Shown here one piece after another: positions 1 through 7,409 of a DNA stretch of 18,105 nucleotides. Position 1 is the stretch's first letter, and every line of letters starts with the position of its first letter. This DNA is from Lachnospiraceae bacterium UBA3774 (GTDB taxonomy: Bacteria > Bacillota > Clostridia > Lachnospirales > Lachnospiraceae), in NCBI GenBank assembly GCA_002369255.1, contig DFFO01000010.1, positions 1-18,105 of the forward strand. The letters run 5' to 3'. The notes below the pieces were generated by a model, which had not been told where the DNA came from, did not search any database, and worked only from the letters and a program-made list of their open reading frames with translations. The translations under genes were made by a program, and so were the position numbers.

Positions 1-168
1 AAGCGCTACCGCCGCCAGGATGAGATCGGAACGCCGTATTGTATTACTTACGATTTTGACTCAGAAACAGACGGCTGCGTAACGGTTCGCGAGAGAGATA
101 CGATGCAGCAGGAAAGAGTGGCGATAAGTGATCTAAAGGCTTATCTCGAAGAAAGATTGGCTTATTGA
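1..168 (+). CDS. glyQS: Glycyl-tRNA synthetase, C-terminal end (partial)
   Basis: Frame 1 is open from the window edge to a TGA at 166-168 and encodes the last 55 residues of a protein whose start lies outside the window. The visible part contains RYRRQDEIGTPYCITYDFD followed by VTVRERDTMQQERV. This is the characteristic end of the anticodon-binding domain of the single-chain (alpha2) class II glycyl-tRNA synthetase, which charges tRNA-Gly in the cytoplasm. A short hairpin follows the stop and then comes cysS, so two aminoacyl-tRNA synthetase genes are adjacent. Only the C-terminus can be judged. The same fold end is shared with prolyl- and threonyl-tRNA synthetases, but the DEIGTPYC and RDTM signatures favour glycine. 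Confidence 0.9.
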   Translation, partial: KRYRRQDEIGTPYCITYDFDSETDGCVTVRERDTMQQERVAISDLKAYLEERLAY

Positions 169-178
169 GAATGACGCG

Positions 179-203
179 GGCACTCAAAAAGAGTGCCTGT
201 TTC
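179..203 (+). terminator. Short hairpin after glyQS, weak intrinsic terminator
   Basis: GGCACTC (179-185) pairs with GAGTGCC (191-197) around an AAAAA loop, and is followed by TGTTTC. The stem is a perfect 7 bp but the T-run is short, so termination is probably partial. It lies 11 nt after the glyQS stop and 33 nt before the cysS start. Confidence 0.6.
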
Positions 204-235
204 ATATACCGGCAGCTGCAAAACAGGAGGAACTT

Positions 236-1624
236 ATGAGAATATATAATACGCTTACTCACCGCAAAGAGGACTTTGTTCCCATCGAAGAGGGAAAAGT
301 CCGCATGTATGTTTGCGGCCCCACCGTATACAATCTGATACACATCGGAAATGCCAGACCGATGATCTTTTTCGATACGGTCAGGAGATATTTTGAATAC
401 AAAAACTATGAAGTGAACTTTGTTTCGAACTTCACTGACGTTGACGACAAGATAATCAAAGCCGCAAATGCGGAGGGTGTGGATTCTTCCGTGATCTCCG
501 AAAGATATATAGAGGAATGTAAAAAAGATATGGCGGGGATGGGCGTAAGACCGGCGACCAAACATCCAAAGGCCACCGAAGAAATAGACGGCATGATAAA
601 GATGGTACAAAACCTGATAGATAAGGGTTTTGCATATGAGGTGAACGGGACCGTTTATTTCAGAGTCAGAGCGTTTCGCGGATACGGAAAGCTTTCCGGA
701 AAAAATCTCGATGATCTAAAGAGCGGAAACAGGACGCTGCTCGTTACCGGAGAAGATGAAAAAGAAGATCCCATGGATTTCGTTCTCTGGAAACCCAAAA
801 AAGAAGGCGAGCCTTCATGGCCTTCGCCCTGGGGAGACGGCAGACCGGGATGGCATATAGAATGTTCTGTAATGTCGCAGAAATACCTTGGAGAAACGAT
901 CGACATTCACGGCGGCGGCGAGGATCTTGTATTTCCGCATCATGAAAATGAGATCGCCCAGTCTGAGGCGAACTCGGGAAAGCCTTTCGCACACTACTGG
1001 ATGCATAACGCTTTTCTCAATATCGACAACAAAAAAATGAGCAAATCGCTTGGAAACTTTTTTACGGTAAGGGATATAAGCGAAAAATACGATCTTCAGG
1101 TACTGAGATTTTTTATGCTCAGCGCCCATTACCGCAGCCCGCTGAATTTTTCCGCTGATCTTATGCAGGCGGCCAAAAACGGACTTGAAAGAATAACTAC
1201 CTGTGCCGATGCTTTAAGAGCATACGCCGGCGATCAGGAGAAAGGCGGAGCAAAACAGCCGGAGCTTGAAACCTACCGCGAAAAATTCGAAGCGGCGATG
1301 GAAGACGACTTTAATACCGCCGACGCGATCTCAGCAGTATTTGAACTCGTAAAATATGCAAATACACAGCTTGCCGCAGGGTGTGAAAAAGATGAAGCGC
1401 TCTTAGCGCTTGCCCTGTTAAAAGAGCTTTGCGAGGTTCTCGGTATCAATACCGAGGTAAAGAAAGATACCCTTGACGCTGAAATCGAAGCGCTCATAGA
1501 GGAAAGACAGGCTGCAAGGGCCGCAAAGAACTGGGCTCGTGCGGACGAGATCAGAGATCTCCTTGCGAGCAGAGGCATTACGCTGCTTGATACGAAGGAC
1601 GGAGTTAAGTGGAAGAAAGCATAA
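236..1624 (+). CDS. cysS: Cysteinyl-tRNA synthetase
   Basis: Class I aminoacyl-tRNA synthetase that charges tRNA-Cys in the cytoplasm. The 462-residue length is normal for the family. The HIGH-type motif is HIGN at residues 36-39 and the KMSKS loop is at 267-271. The four zinc ligands that select cysteine are all present: Cys27 (in MYVCGPT), Cys210 (in GWHIECS), His235 and Glu239 (in HHENE). The C-terminal helical tRNA-binding part follows from about residue 310. The ATG at 236 has an AGGAGG site 5 nt upstream. The mrnC gene overlaps its 3' end by 16 nt, and mrnC and rlmB follow in the order known from Bacillus. No T-box leader or convincing promoter was seen in the 67 nt after glyQS, so it may be co-transcribed with glyQS by readthrough. 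Confidence 0.97.
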   Translation: MRIYNTLTHRKEDFVPIEEGKVRMYVCGPTVYNLIHIGNARPMIFFDTVRRYFEYKNYEVNFVSNFTDVDDKIIKAANAEGVDSSVISERYIEECKKDMAGMGVRPATKHPKATEEIDGMIKMVQNLIDKGFAYEVNGTVYFRVRAFRGYGKLSGKNLDDLKSGNRTLLVTGEDEKEDPMDFVLWKPKKEGEPSWPSPWGDGRPGWHIECSVMSQKYLGETIDIHGGGEDLVFPHHENEIAQSEANSGKPFAHYWMHNAFLNIDNKKMSKSLGNFFTVRDISEKYDLQVLRFFMLSAHYRSPLNFSADLMQAAKNGLERITTCADALRAYAGDQEKGGAKQPELETYREKFEAAMEDDFNTADAISAVFELVKYANTQLAAGCEKDEALLALALLKELCEVLGINTEVKKDTLDAEIEALIEERQAARAAKNWARADEIRDLLASRGITLLDTKDGVKWKKA

Positions 1625-2028
1625 GAAAAAGCTTTGATCTTTCAGGCAGGGCGCCGGAGACGTATTCTCCGCTGACTCTCGCTTACATCGGAGACGCTGT
1701 TTATGAGCTGATAATACGGACGGTAATCTCCGAAGAAGGAGAAGCGTCCGCAAAAGCTCATACAAAAAAAGGAACGCAGCTTGCAAAAGCGGTGACTCAG
1801 GCGCAGATGGCAAGAGGGCTTATCGCTGATGACTTTTTGACGGAAGAAGAACAGTCGGTATATAAACGTGGCAGAAATACAAGCATTACGCACAGCGCCA
1901 AAAATGCCACGGTTTCTGAGTACCGCGCAGCCACGGGTTTTGAGGCGCTCATAGGGTGGCTGTTCATTCAAAACCGCGACGGGAGGATATTTGAGCTGGT
2001 ACGCCGCGGATGGGAGACGCTGCAGTAA
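1609..2028 (+). CDS. mrnC: Mini-ribonuclease III
   Basis: Mini-RNase III trims both ends of the 23S rRNA precursor; the family is a lone RNase III catalytic domain without the double-stranded RNA-binding domain. The 139 residues match the family length. The signature LAYIGDAVYEL is at about residues 24-34, with the catalytic acidic residues Asp29 and Glu33. A second conserved block, EYRAATGFEALIGWL, matches the EAxxG helix that carries the other metal ligand. Translation starts at a GTG inside the end of cysS (16-nt overlap), with GGAG at 1601-1604 just upstream, so translation is probably coupled to cysS. The rlmB reading frame begins 2 nt after its stop. Confidence 0.95.
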   Translation: MEESIRKSFDLSGRAPETYSPLTLAYIGDAVYELIIRTVISEEGEASAKAHTKKGTQLAKAVTQAQMARGLIADDFLTEEEQSVYKRGRNTSITHSAKNATVSEYRAATGFEALIGWLFIQNRDGRIFELVRRGWETLQ

Positions 2029-2030
2029 TT

Positions 2031-2780
2031 ATGGAAAAGACTTTCACGGAAAATCATATAGAAGGAAGAAATGCTGTTCTTGAAGCTTTTCGCGCGGGCA
2101 GACCGATTGACAAGCTCTTTGTCCTTGACGGCTGCCAGGACGGCCCTATAAGGAGCATAGTCAGAGAAGCAAAAAAGAAAGATACTATTGTCAGTTTTGT
2201 AAGCCGGGAAAGGCTTGATTCGATCTCCGAAACCGGCAGGCATCAGGGCGTTATAGCTTTTGCCGCGGTATATGAGTATAGCAGCGTTGAAGATATTCTC
2301 GCTGCGGCAAGGCAAAAGGCAGAGGAGCCGTTTGTATTTGTGCTTGACGGTATAGAAGATCCTCACAATCTCGGAGCGATCATCAGAACGGCAAATCTTT
2401 CCGGAGCGCACGGCGTGATCATCAGAGCGCACAGAAGCGCGCTGCTTACGCCTGCGGTTATGCGCGCGTCTGCAGGGGCGCTCAATTATACGCCCGTAGC
2501 AAAGGTGACAAATATTGCGCAGACGGTCAGAGAGCTCAAAAAAGAAGGACTCTGGTTTGTATGTGCGGATATGGACGGTCAGGTGATGTATGATCTGAAT
2601 CTGACAGGTGCCATAGGTCTTGTTATCGGAAATGAGGGCGAGGGCGTTTCAAGACTCGTAAAAGAAGAATGCGATATGGTCGCTTCTATACCAATGAGCG
2701 GAGATATCGACTCGCTCAATGCCTCCGTGGCAGCGGGAGTACTCGCTTTTGAGATAGTAAGACAAAAAATAAAAAAATAG
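2031..2780 (+). CDS. rlmB: TrmH/SpoU-family 23S rRNA (guanosine-2'-O-)-methyltransferase
   Basis: SPOUT-superfamily RNA 2'-O-methyltransferase that uses S-adenosylmethionine; RlmB members methylate a guanosine of 23S rRNA. An N-terminal L30e-like substrate-binding domain is seen (HIEGRNAVLEAF near the start). The three knot motifs follow in order: DPHNLGAIIRTANLSGAHG, VIGNEGEGVSRL and the C-terminal IPMSGDIDSLNASVAAG, which carries the Asn needed for cofactor binding. I use the ATG at 2031 (249 residues) because family members begin close to the IEGRNAV block. An in-frame ATG at 2010 would overlap mrnC and add 7 residues. Neither start has a well-spaced Shine-Dalgarno; GGGAG at 2012-2016 is 14 nt from the ATG at 2031. 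The exact RNA target cannot be told from sequence; RlmB is favoured by the cysS-mrnC context. Confidence 0.9.
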   Translation: MEKTFTENHIEGRNAVLEAFRAGRPIDKLFVLDGCQDGPIRSIVREAKKKDTIVSFVSRERLDSISETGRHQGVIAFAAVYEYSSVEDILAAARQKAEEPFVFVLDGIEDPHNLGAIIRTANLSGAHGVIIRAHRSALLTPAVMRASAGALNYTPVAKVTNIAQTVRELKKEGLWFVCADMDGQVMYDLNLTGAIGLVIGNEGEGVSRLVKEECDMVASIPMSGDIDSLNASVAAGVLAFEIVRQKIKK

Positions 2781-2796
2781 TATTTCGGGGGGAGAA

Positions 2797-3765
2797 ATGG
2801 AAAACCTTTCATGGTTTATACTTGCAGTGATCTGCGTGCTTGGATGGGGGTTTGCAGATCTTTTTTATAAAAAAGGAACCGATGAGAATGACAGATATTC
2901 TCATTTGAAGATCGCTGTCTGGGTAGGACTTGTGATGGGCATTGCGGCATTTATACTTATGCCGTTTTCCGAAACGAAATTTGATTTATCGGGCCTTGTC
3001 AGAAACGCCGTCGCATATTCGCCCGCTTCTTTGTGCTACATTATCTCCATGGTGATCGGATATGCGGGACTTCGTTATCTTGAGCTTTCCATAGTATCGC
3101 CTGTTCAAAATGCCTCGGGAGCTTTTTCAGCCATTGCGATGATCGTATTTTTTTCGGTCAGAGGAAGTTTCGGAAGCATCACGCAGGAGCTTTCCGCCCT
3201 TGATATCATAGGAACCTTGCTTATCACTGCCGCGCTGATAGCCCTGGCAATAGTGGAAAACCGGATCTCTGTTTCTGAAAACGGTACAAAGACCGACAGA
3301 AAGTTCAGATTCGGCGCCCTTGCTTTGATCTTTCCGCTGTTATATTGTATATTTGACACTATCGGCACCGCTGCCGACGGTATTATATTAAATGAAGAAA
3401 CAGGCCTCGGGCTCGGCGAGATCGACGTTCTTATCCTTTACGGACTGACGTTTATGCTTGCCGGGATCGTCTCCTGGATCATTATTTACATAAAAGAAAA
3501 GAAAGCCTACAATCCTTTTGCGAAAGGCGAGCTTGCAAAAGCGCAGGCTGCCGTTTGCGAGGAATTCGGTCAGGTTTTTTACGTATATGCTATGGCCGCT
3601 AAACCCGTGATTGTCGCGCCTATGGTCGCAAGCTATTGCGTTGTTTCGGTTCTTCTGAGCCGTATCATATTAAAGGAAAAACTGAGGGCATCCCAGTATG
3701 CGTGCGTTTTCACGGTTATTGCCGGAATCATTATTCTGGGTGTTTCAGAAGGACTTGCCTCTTAA
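2797..3765 (+). CDS. EamA/DMT-superfamily membrane transporter
   Basis: Integral membrane protein of 322 residues made of about ten hydrophobic helices separated by short loops, the usual form of drug/metabolite transporters with two EamA-like halves. The N-terminal helix carries GWGFADLFYKKG (residues 16-27), resembling the start of EamA proteins. A lysine-rich loop (IYIKEKKAYNPF) separates later helices. The substrate cannot be predicted. The ATG at 2797 has GGGGGGAG immediately upstream (2787-2794, close spacing). The gene starts 16 nt after rlmB and ends 3 nt before the next transporter gene, so it sits in the same transcription unit and may be expressed together with the neighbouring metal-type transporter. 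Confidence 0.8.
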   Translation: MENLSWFILAVICVLGWGFADLFYKKGTDENDRYSHLKIAVWVGLVMGIAAFILMPFSETKFDLSGLVRNAVAYSPASLCYIISMVIGYAGLRYLELSIVSPVQNASGAFSAIAMIVFFSVRGSFGSITQELSALDIIGTLLITAALIALAIVENRISVSENGTKTDRKFRFGALALIFPLLYCIFDTIGTAADGIILNEETGLGLGEIDVLILYGLTFMLAGIVSWIIIYIKEKKAYNPFAKGELAKAQAAVCEEFGQVFYVYAMAAKPVIVAPMVASYCVVSVLLSRIILKEKLRASQYACVFTVIAGIIILGVSEGLAS

Positions 3766-3768
3766 AAA

Positions 3769-4638
3769 ATGTGGAGTATTATTCTTGATTCTTTAACAGA
3801 CGCTCTGTTGGATGGCGCAAAGCTGCTTCCTTTCCTTTTTGTTGCCTTTCTTATATTGGAAGGAACCGAGCATCATACGAGAAGATGGCTTGAAACCTTG
3901 TCCAAAAAGGGCAGGAAGATCGGGCCTTTGTGGGGCTCTGCGCTCGGATTGATCCCGCAGTGCGGATTTTCCGTAATGAGCGCAAATATGTATGCGGGAG
4001 GACTTATTACTCTCGGAACCTTGCTGGCGGTTTTTCTTTCGACGTCTGATGAGGCGATAATAGTAATGCTTTCAGACCCTTCTTCAATAGGAAAAATACT
4101 GCCGCTGCTCGGCTGCAAATTCCTGATAGGCGTGATCGCGGGCTTTGGGACGGATATTGCGAGACGTTTCAAGTACGGTCATCACTCCGTACACGGGCAT
4201 GAACATCATCATGAGCCGCATGATCTGTGCGAAAACTGCGGCTGCGACAGGTATCCCGGGATTGTCAGACCGGCGCTTTATCATACCGTAAAGCTGTTCA
4301 TATTCATTTTTGTATTTAATCTTGTGATAAATATAATCATCGGTTTTGTGGGAACGGACAGACTTTCTGAGTTTCTGCTTTCGGGTACGGGCTTTCAGCC
4401 GCTGCTGACGGCGCTTATCGGTCTGATCCCCAACTGCGCGGCCTCCGTACTTATTACCGAGCTTTATATCGCGGGAAGCATTACTTTTGGCAGTGCCGTC
4501 GCAGGACTGTGCGCGGGAGCGGGAGTAGGACTTGCTGTGCTGTTTAAAATGCATACTTGCACGGGCAAAAATATCAAAATAGTAATTGCTCTGTATCTTA
4601 TGTCCGCTTTTTCCGGATTTATCATCAATCTTTTTTAA
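3769..4638 (+). CDS. ArsP_2-type putative manganese/arsenic transporter
   Basis: Polytopic membrane protein of 289 residues resembling the family annotated variously as putative manganese transporter or arsenic efflux protein (ArsP_2/DUF2899). Two halves carry matching motifs, GLIPQCGFSV (60-69) and GLIPNCAASV (218-227), so the protein looks like an internal duplication, each half supplying a conserved Pro-x-Cys. Between the halves is a hydrophilic loop very rich in metal ligands: His at 138, 139, 142, 144, 146, 147, 148 and 151, followed by Cys at 154, 157 and 159. This supports a transition-metal substrate or sensing role, but Mn versus As cannot be resolved. No yybP-ykoY-like leader was seen, because the gene starts only 3 nt after the EamA gene. 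The Shine-Dalgarno is weak, which suggests translational coupling. Confidence 0.82.
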   Translation: MWSIILDSLTDALLDGAKLLPFLFVAFLILEGTEHHTRRWLETLSKKGRKIGPLWGSALGLIPQCGFSVMSANMYAGGLITLGTLLAVFLSTSDEAIIVMLSDPSSIGKILPLLGCKFLIGVIAGFGTDIARRFKYGHHSVHGHEHHHEPHDLCENCGCDRYPGIVRPALYHTVKLFIFIFVFNLVINIIIGFVGTDRLSEFLLSGTGFQPLLTALIGLIPNCAASVLITELYIAGSITFGSAVAGLCAGAGVGLAVLFKMHTCTGKNIKIVIALYLMSAFSGFIINLF

Positions 4639-4657
4639 ACCATTATAACGGTTTTTT

Positions 4658-4684
4658 CGCACCGGATGCCGGTGCGGTTTTTGC
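4658..4684 (+). terminator. Intrinsic terminator closing the cysS-to-transporter unit
   Basis: CGCACCGG (4658-4665) and CCGGTGCG (4669-4676) form an 8-bp GC-rich stem with an ATG loop, followed by a T-rich tail (TTTTTGCTTTAT). It begins 20 nt after the transporter stop codon. Confidence 0.88.
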
Positions 4685-4730
4685 TTTATAACCGAAACCG
4701 TGTTACGTGAATGCGAGATACAAATGATTA

Positions 4731-4739
4731 TGTTATACT
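4731..4739 (+). promoter_or_regulatory. Extended -10 promoter for the sigma factor gene
   Basis: TGTTATACT contains TATACT at 4734-4739 preceded by TGn, an extended -10 element, 56 nt upstream of the sigma factor start. No good -35 hexamer is found at 16-18 nt. A GAAACC at 4694-4699 further upstream resembles ECF-type -35 elements and could belong to a second, autoregulated promoter, but no matching -10 is clear. Confidence 0.5.
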
Positions 4740-4795
4740 TGTAGCAAACATAAACCTTTTTCGTAGTATATGATTGAGACGGAAAGGAGCCATGC

Positions 4796-5353
4796 ATGGA
4801 AGACAAGCAAATCATCAGTCTGTTTAATGCCAGAAGCGAGCGTGCGATAAGCGAAACCCAGCTCAAATACGGCAGATTGCTAAGGAAGATCGCGTGTAAT
4901 ATTTTAAAAAACGATTCAGACGCGCAAGAGTGCGAAAATGACGTATATCTGGCGCTGTGGGAGAGGATACCTCCCGAAAACCCGAATCCTTTTATCAGCT
5001 TTGCCTGTAGGATCGCAAGAAATATTGCGCTTAAAAGATACGCTCATAACAGCGCCCTGAAAAGAAACAGTTATTATGACGTTTGCCTGGATGAAATAGG
5101 CGAGTGCCTTACGTCGGGAGATACTACGGAGGCTACAGCCGAAAGCAGAGAAACCGTAAGGCTGATAGAGGGTTTTCTTGACAGCCTGTCGCCGGAGAAC
5201 AGATTTTTATTTATGAGCAGATACTGGTTTGCCGATTCCTACAAAGAAATATCAGCGCGCAGCGGTCTTTCCGAAAAGAACGTTTCGGTTCGTCTCACCC
5301 GCATCAGAAAAGAATTAAAACGTTATCTGGAAGAAAAAGAGGTGGCAATATGA
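4796..5353 (+). CDS. ECF-like RNA polymerase sigma factor
   Basis: A 185-residue sigma-70-family protein with only regions 2 and 4, the ECF layout. Region 2 spans about residues 20-80 (KIACNILKNDSDAQECENDV, then CRIARNIALKRYAHNSALKR). Region 4 spans about 125-180, with LSPENRFLFMSRYWFADSYKE and a helix-turn-helix ending in KNVSVRLTRIRKELKRYL. It would direct RNA polymerase to a small regulon. The ATG at 4796 has AAGGAG at 4784-4789. An ATG four bases earlier is out of frame. The stop overlaps the start of the next gene (ATGA at 5350-5353), the usual coupling between a sigma factor and its anti-sigma factor. The target promoters and the signal are unknown. Confidence 0.88.
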   Translation: MEDKQIISLFNARSERAISETQLKYGRLLRKIACNILKNDSDAQECENDVYLALWERIPPENPNPFISFACRIARNIALKRYAHNSALKRNSYYDVCLDEIGECLTSGDTTEATAESRETVRLIEGFLDSLSPENRFLFMSRYWFADSYKEISARSGLSEKNVSVRLTRIRKELKRYLEEKEVAI

Positions 5354-6405
5354 ACAAAAAAGAATTTGAAAAAGCCATGAGCGAGATAGACGATTCGTAT
5401 ATTGAAGAAGCAGCATGCTTTGAAAATCAGAAAAGCAAACGCTCGTTTGCGCGTTTTGTAAAACGGCATTACGGAATTTGCATAGCTGCCTGTTTTTGCA
5501 TATGCATTCTTGGCATATATGCCATCTTCGGCCGGGATTATGCAAATATCAAGTCTGTTGAAAGTCCGATAGAAAACGACGGAGAGTATTCATATTCGTC
5601 CGACGGCTTCTATGAAAACGGAATCACAAAGGGAACCTCGCTCAGCGGAGATCAGTCGGAACTCCAAAGCGAGACGCAGGCCGCAGGAGCAGAGGATATA
5701 GAGTCCGGGATGCCCCAGAGTACGGATCTTAATACTGATAAGATTATCTATACCGCCACGATGTTTGGCGAAACGACTGATTTTGACGATACAGCGGAAA
5801 AAATCGACAGGCTGATAAAAGAAAACGGAGCGTTTCTTGCCGCGCAAAAGACAAATGAGTACGGCGAAGGCTACAGACATGCCAGCTTCGCTATCAGAGT
5901 GCCGGCCGAAAACTTCGATATTCTTTTAAAGGGCATTGAAACGGTCTGCCATATAAAAACGTCCGATATAAGCGCCGACAACGTTTCCGAAAGCTATCAT
6001 GACATGGAATCCCGGCTTGAGAGCGCAAAAAACAAGCTTGAGCGGCTCGATGAGCTTCTTTTAAAAGCGGAAAATATGGAAGATATCATTACCATTGAAA
6101 ATGCGATAAACGAGGCTCAGTGGGAGGTAGATTACTATAGCGGAGCGCTGAAAAATTACGATTCGCAGATCCGTTATTCCACGATAAATCTTGATCTTGA
6201 GGAAGTTTACAAGATAACCGAGGAGCCTGCGCCAAAGACCTTTGGCGAAAGGATCGGAGAGTCGTTTAGAAACGGCTGGCAGTCTGTATGCGACTTCTTT
6301 GAGGGTTTTGTAGTATGGCTTGCATACTCATGGTTCTGGATCGTGGCCGCTGCCGTAGTGATCATTGCCGTTGTATTTACCGTAAGACGCAGGAAAAAGA
6401 AATAA
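5350..6405 (+). CDS. DUF4349 membrane protein, probable anti-sigma factor
   Basis: A 351-residue protein. A short cytoplasmic N-terminus (residues 1-40) begins MNKKEFEKAMSEIDDSYIEE. A membrane helix follows at about 41-60, then a long low-complexity, Ser/Glu/Asp-rich extracytoplasmic linker. The DUF4349 region starts at about 126 (IIYTATMFGETTDFDDT) and contains a coiled-coil-like stretch at about 215-280. A second membrane helix at about 320-345 ends in RRRKKK. The ATGA overlap with the sigma gene and the small charged N-terminus ahead of a membrane helix fit a transmembrane anti-sigma factor that senses something outside the cell. There is no zinc-binding HC motif of the classical ZAS type. 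The anti-sigma role is inferred from context; DUF4349 identification is from recognised sequence pattern. Confidence 0.8.
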   Translation: MNKKEFEKAMSEIDDSYIEEAACFENQKSKRSFARFVKRHYGICIAACFCICILGIYAIFGRDYANIKSVESPIENDGEYSYSSDGFYENGITKGTSLSGDQSELQSETQAAGAEDIESGMPQSTDLNTDKIIYTATMFGETTDFDDTAEKIDRLIKENGAFLAAQKTNEYGEGYRHASFAIRVPAENFDILLKGIETVCHIKTSDISADNVSESYHDMESRLESAKNKLERLDELLLKAENMEDIITIENAINEAQWEVDYYSGALKNYDSQIRYSTINLDLEEVYKITEEPAPKTFGERIGESFRNGWQSVCDFFEGFVVWLAYSWFWIVAAAVVIIAVVFTVRRRKKK

Positions 6406-6418
6406 CAGGACGCTTAGG

Positions 6419-7126
6419 TCAAAGAGATCTTATGAATTCTTCGACAATGGCGGCCGAACGCCTGGCGGTCACTTCGCCGAAATCCTTTATGGATACTGCC
6501 GCGCTGCCGTCCGCCCTGTCCGAAGCCGTACGAAGGACCGAGAAGGGTATGCCGCAGTACTTGGCGACGTGCGCTATCGCGGCGCCCTCCATCTCGGCCA
6601 CTTCAGCGCAAAACTCGCTGCGGATCGCTTTTTTTAGCTCGAGACTTGAAACGAAGATATCTCCCGAAGCGATGATCCCTTTGCGAACAGTGTTGCCGGA
6701 AACGATCTTTTTTGCCGCGAGAAAAAGCTTTTGTGACACGTCCGGATCTGCGGTAAAAACAGTAGGCTTGTCGGGAGAGATTCCGGTAAAGAGATAGCCT
6801 TTTGCATAGCCGAGAGCCGTTGCGTCAACGTCGTACTGCACGAGGCTTTCCGAGATCACAACGTCGCCCACGTCTATTTCCGGGCCGATCGCTCCGGCTA
6901 TACCCGTATTTATGATGATATCGGGGAAGTAGCGGTCTATCATAAGCTGGGTTCCCCTTGCGGCATTTACTTTGCCGACGCCGCATTTTACTATGACGGT
7001 CTCGTATCCGAACATGCGGCCGACCGTAAAATCAAATCCATAGACGGATTCATTTTTTTTATTATCAAGCTGTTCTAACAAACAGCTTATTTCCACGTCC
7101 ATTGCTCCGATTATACCTATTCTCAT
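6419..7126 (-). CDS. mtnN: 5'-methylthioadenosine/S-adenosylhomocysteine nucleosidase
   Basis: Cleaves adenine from methylthioadenosine, S-adenosylhomocysteine and 5'-deoxyadenosine, clearing by-products of SAM-dependent reactions. The 235-residue protein has the whole family pattern: MRIGIIGAMDVEI at the start with catalytic Glu12, the NTGIAGAI phosphate/ribose loop at 73-80, the VAEMEGAAIAHVA block with Met179 and Glu180, and RTASDRADG with the catalytic acid Asp203. I chose the ATG at 7126 because it matches the family start exactly and has AAAGGAGC a few bases upstream. An in-frame ATG 12 codons earlier lies inside the upstream hairpin and is unlikely. The gene is convergent with the DUF4349 gene, 13 nt apart, with no obvious terminator between them. 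It has its own promoter overlapping the end of rpmB. Confidence 0.95.
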   Translation of the reverse strand: MRIGIIGAMDVEISCLLEQLDNKKNESVYGFDFTVGRMFGYETVIVKCGVGKVNAARGTQLMIDRYFPDIIINTGIAGAIGPEIDVGDVVISESLVQYDVDATALGYAKGYLFTGISPDKPTVFTADPDVSQKLFLAAKKIVSGNTVRKGIIASGDIFVSSLELKKAIRSEFCAEVAEMEGAAIAHVAKYCGIPFSVLRTASDRADGSAAVSIKDFGEVTARRSAAIVEEFIRSL

Positions 7127-7144
7127 ATTCGCTCCTTTTTTTAA

Positions 7145-7172
7145 GAAAAAATCGTTCCGCAAAGGAACGATT
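7145..7172 (-). terminator. Hairpin between rpmB and mtnN (terminator for rpmB and/or mtnN leader)
   Basis: On the minus strand AATCGTTCC and GGAACGATT form a perfect 9-bp stem (7172-7164 with 7158-7150) around a 5-nt loop, directly followed by TTTTT and then the mtnN ribosome binding site. It looks like an intrinsic terminator for rpmB. It also lies at the very start of any transcript made from the mtnN promoter at 7180-7208, so it could be a 5' stabilising hairpin or attenuator. The stem is only moderately GC-rich. Confidence 0.75.
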
Positions 7173-7179
7173 CAGTCAG

Positions 7180-7208
7180 ATCATAAAAATAAATACAAAA
7201 GCTGTCAG
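7180..7208 (-). promoter_or_regulatory. Promoter for mtnN overlapping the rpmB stop codon
   Basis: On the minus strand CTGACA (7208-7203) and TATGAT (7185-7180) are separated by exactly 17 nt; each differs from the SigA consensus at one position. The -35 box contains the rpmB TGA stop. Transcription would start near 7173, at the base of the following hairpin. Confidence 0.65.
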
Positions 7209-7390
7209 GCTCTCTCAACGGCGCCTGAACGAAGACAGGAAGTGCAAACGTACATTTTTTTGTTTGTGCCGTTCAGCTTGACCTTTACGGACTTTACGTT
7301 AGCTTTCCAAATCTTGTTTGATCTTCTATGTGAGTGGCTCACCGCATTTCCGAAATGAGCGCCTTTTCCGCATATTGCACATTTAGCCAT
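7205..7390 (-). CDS. rpmB: 50S ribosomal protein L28
   Basis: A 61-residue large-subunit ribosomal protein beginning MAKCAICGKGAHFGNAVSHS, with the NKIWKANVKSVKV core and the C-terminal LRSGAVERA. Cys4, Cys7, Cys49 and Cys52 form a complete CxxC...CxxC zinc-ribbon pair, so this is the zinc-binding (C+) form of L28. The ATG at 7390 has AGGAGG about 7 nt upstream; a longer in-frame extension would run through the leader and lacks a Shine-Dalgarno. The gene is divergent from the relB-to-acpP run. In Bacillus rpmB neighbours yloU and fakA (yloV), so the closeness of fakA here looks like partly kept gene order with other genes inserted. Confidence 0.96.
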   Translation of the reverse strand: MAKCAICGKGAHFGNAVSHSHRRSNKIWKANVKSVKVKLNGTNKKMYVCTSCLRSGAVERA

Positions 7391-7409
7391 AATTACACCT
7401 CCTAAACAT

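Noticed and set aside
169..235. T-box or other amino acid-sensing leader before cysS
   Set aside because: The gap is only 67 nt and holds just the short hairpin; there is no room for a specifier loop and antiterminator.
4638..4795. Manganese (yybP-ykoY) riboswitch near the metal transporter
   Set aside because: The transporter follows the EamA gene by 3 nt with no leader, and the region after it holds only a simple terminator and the next promoter.
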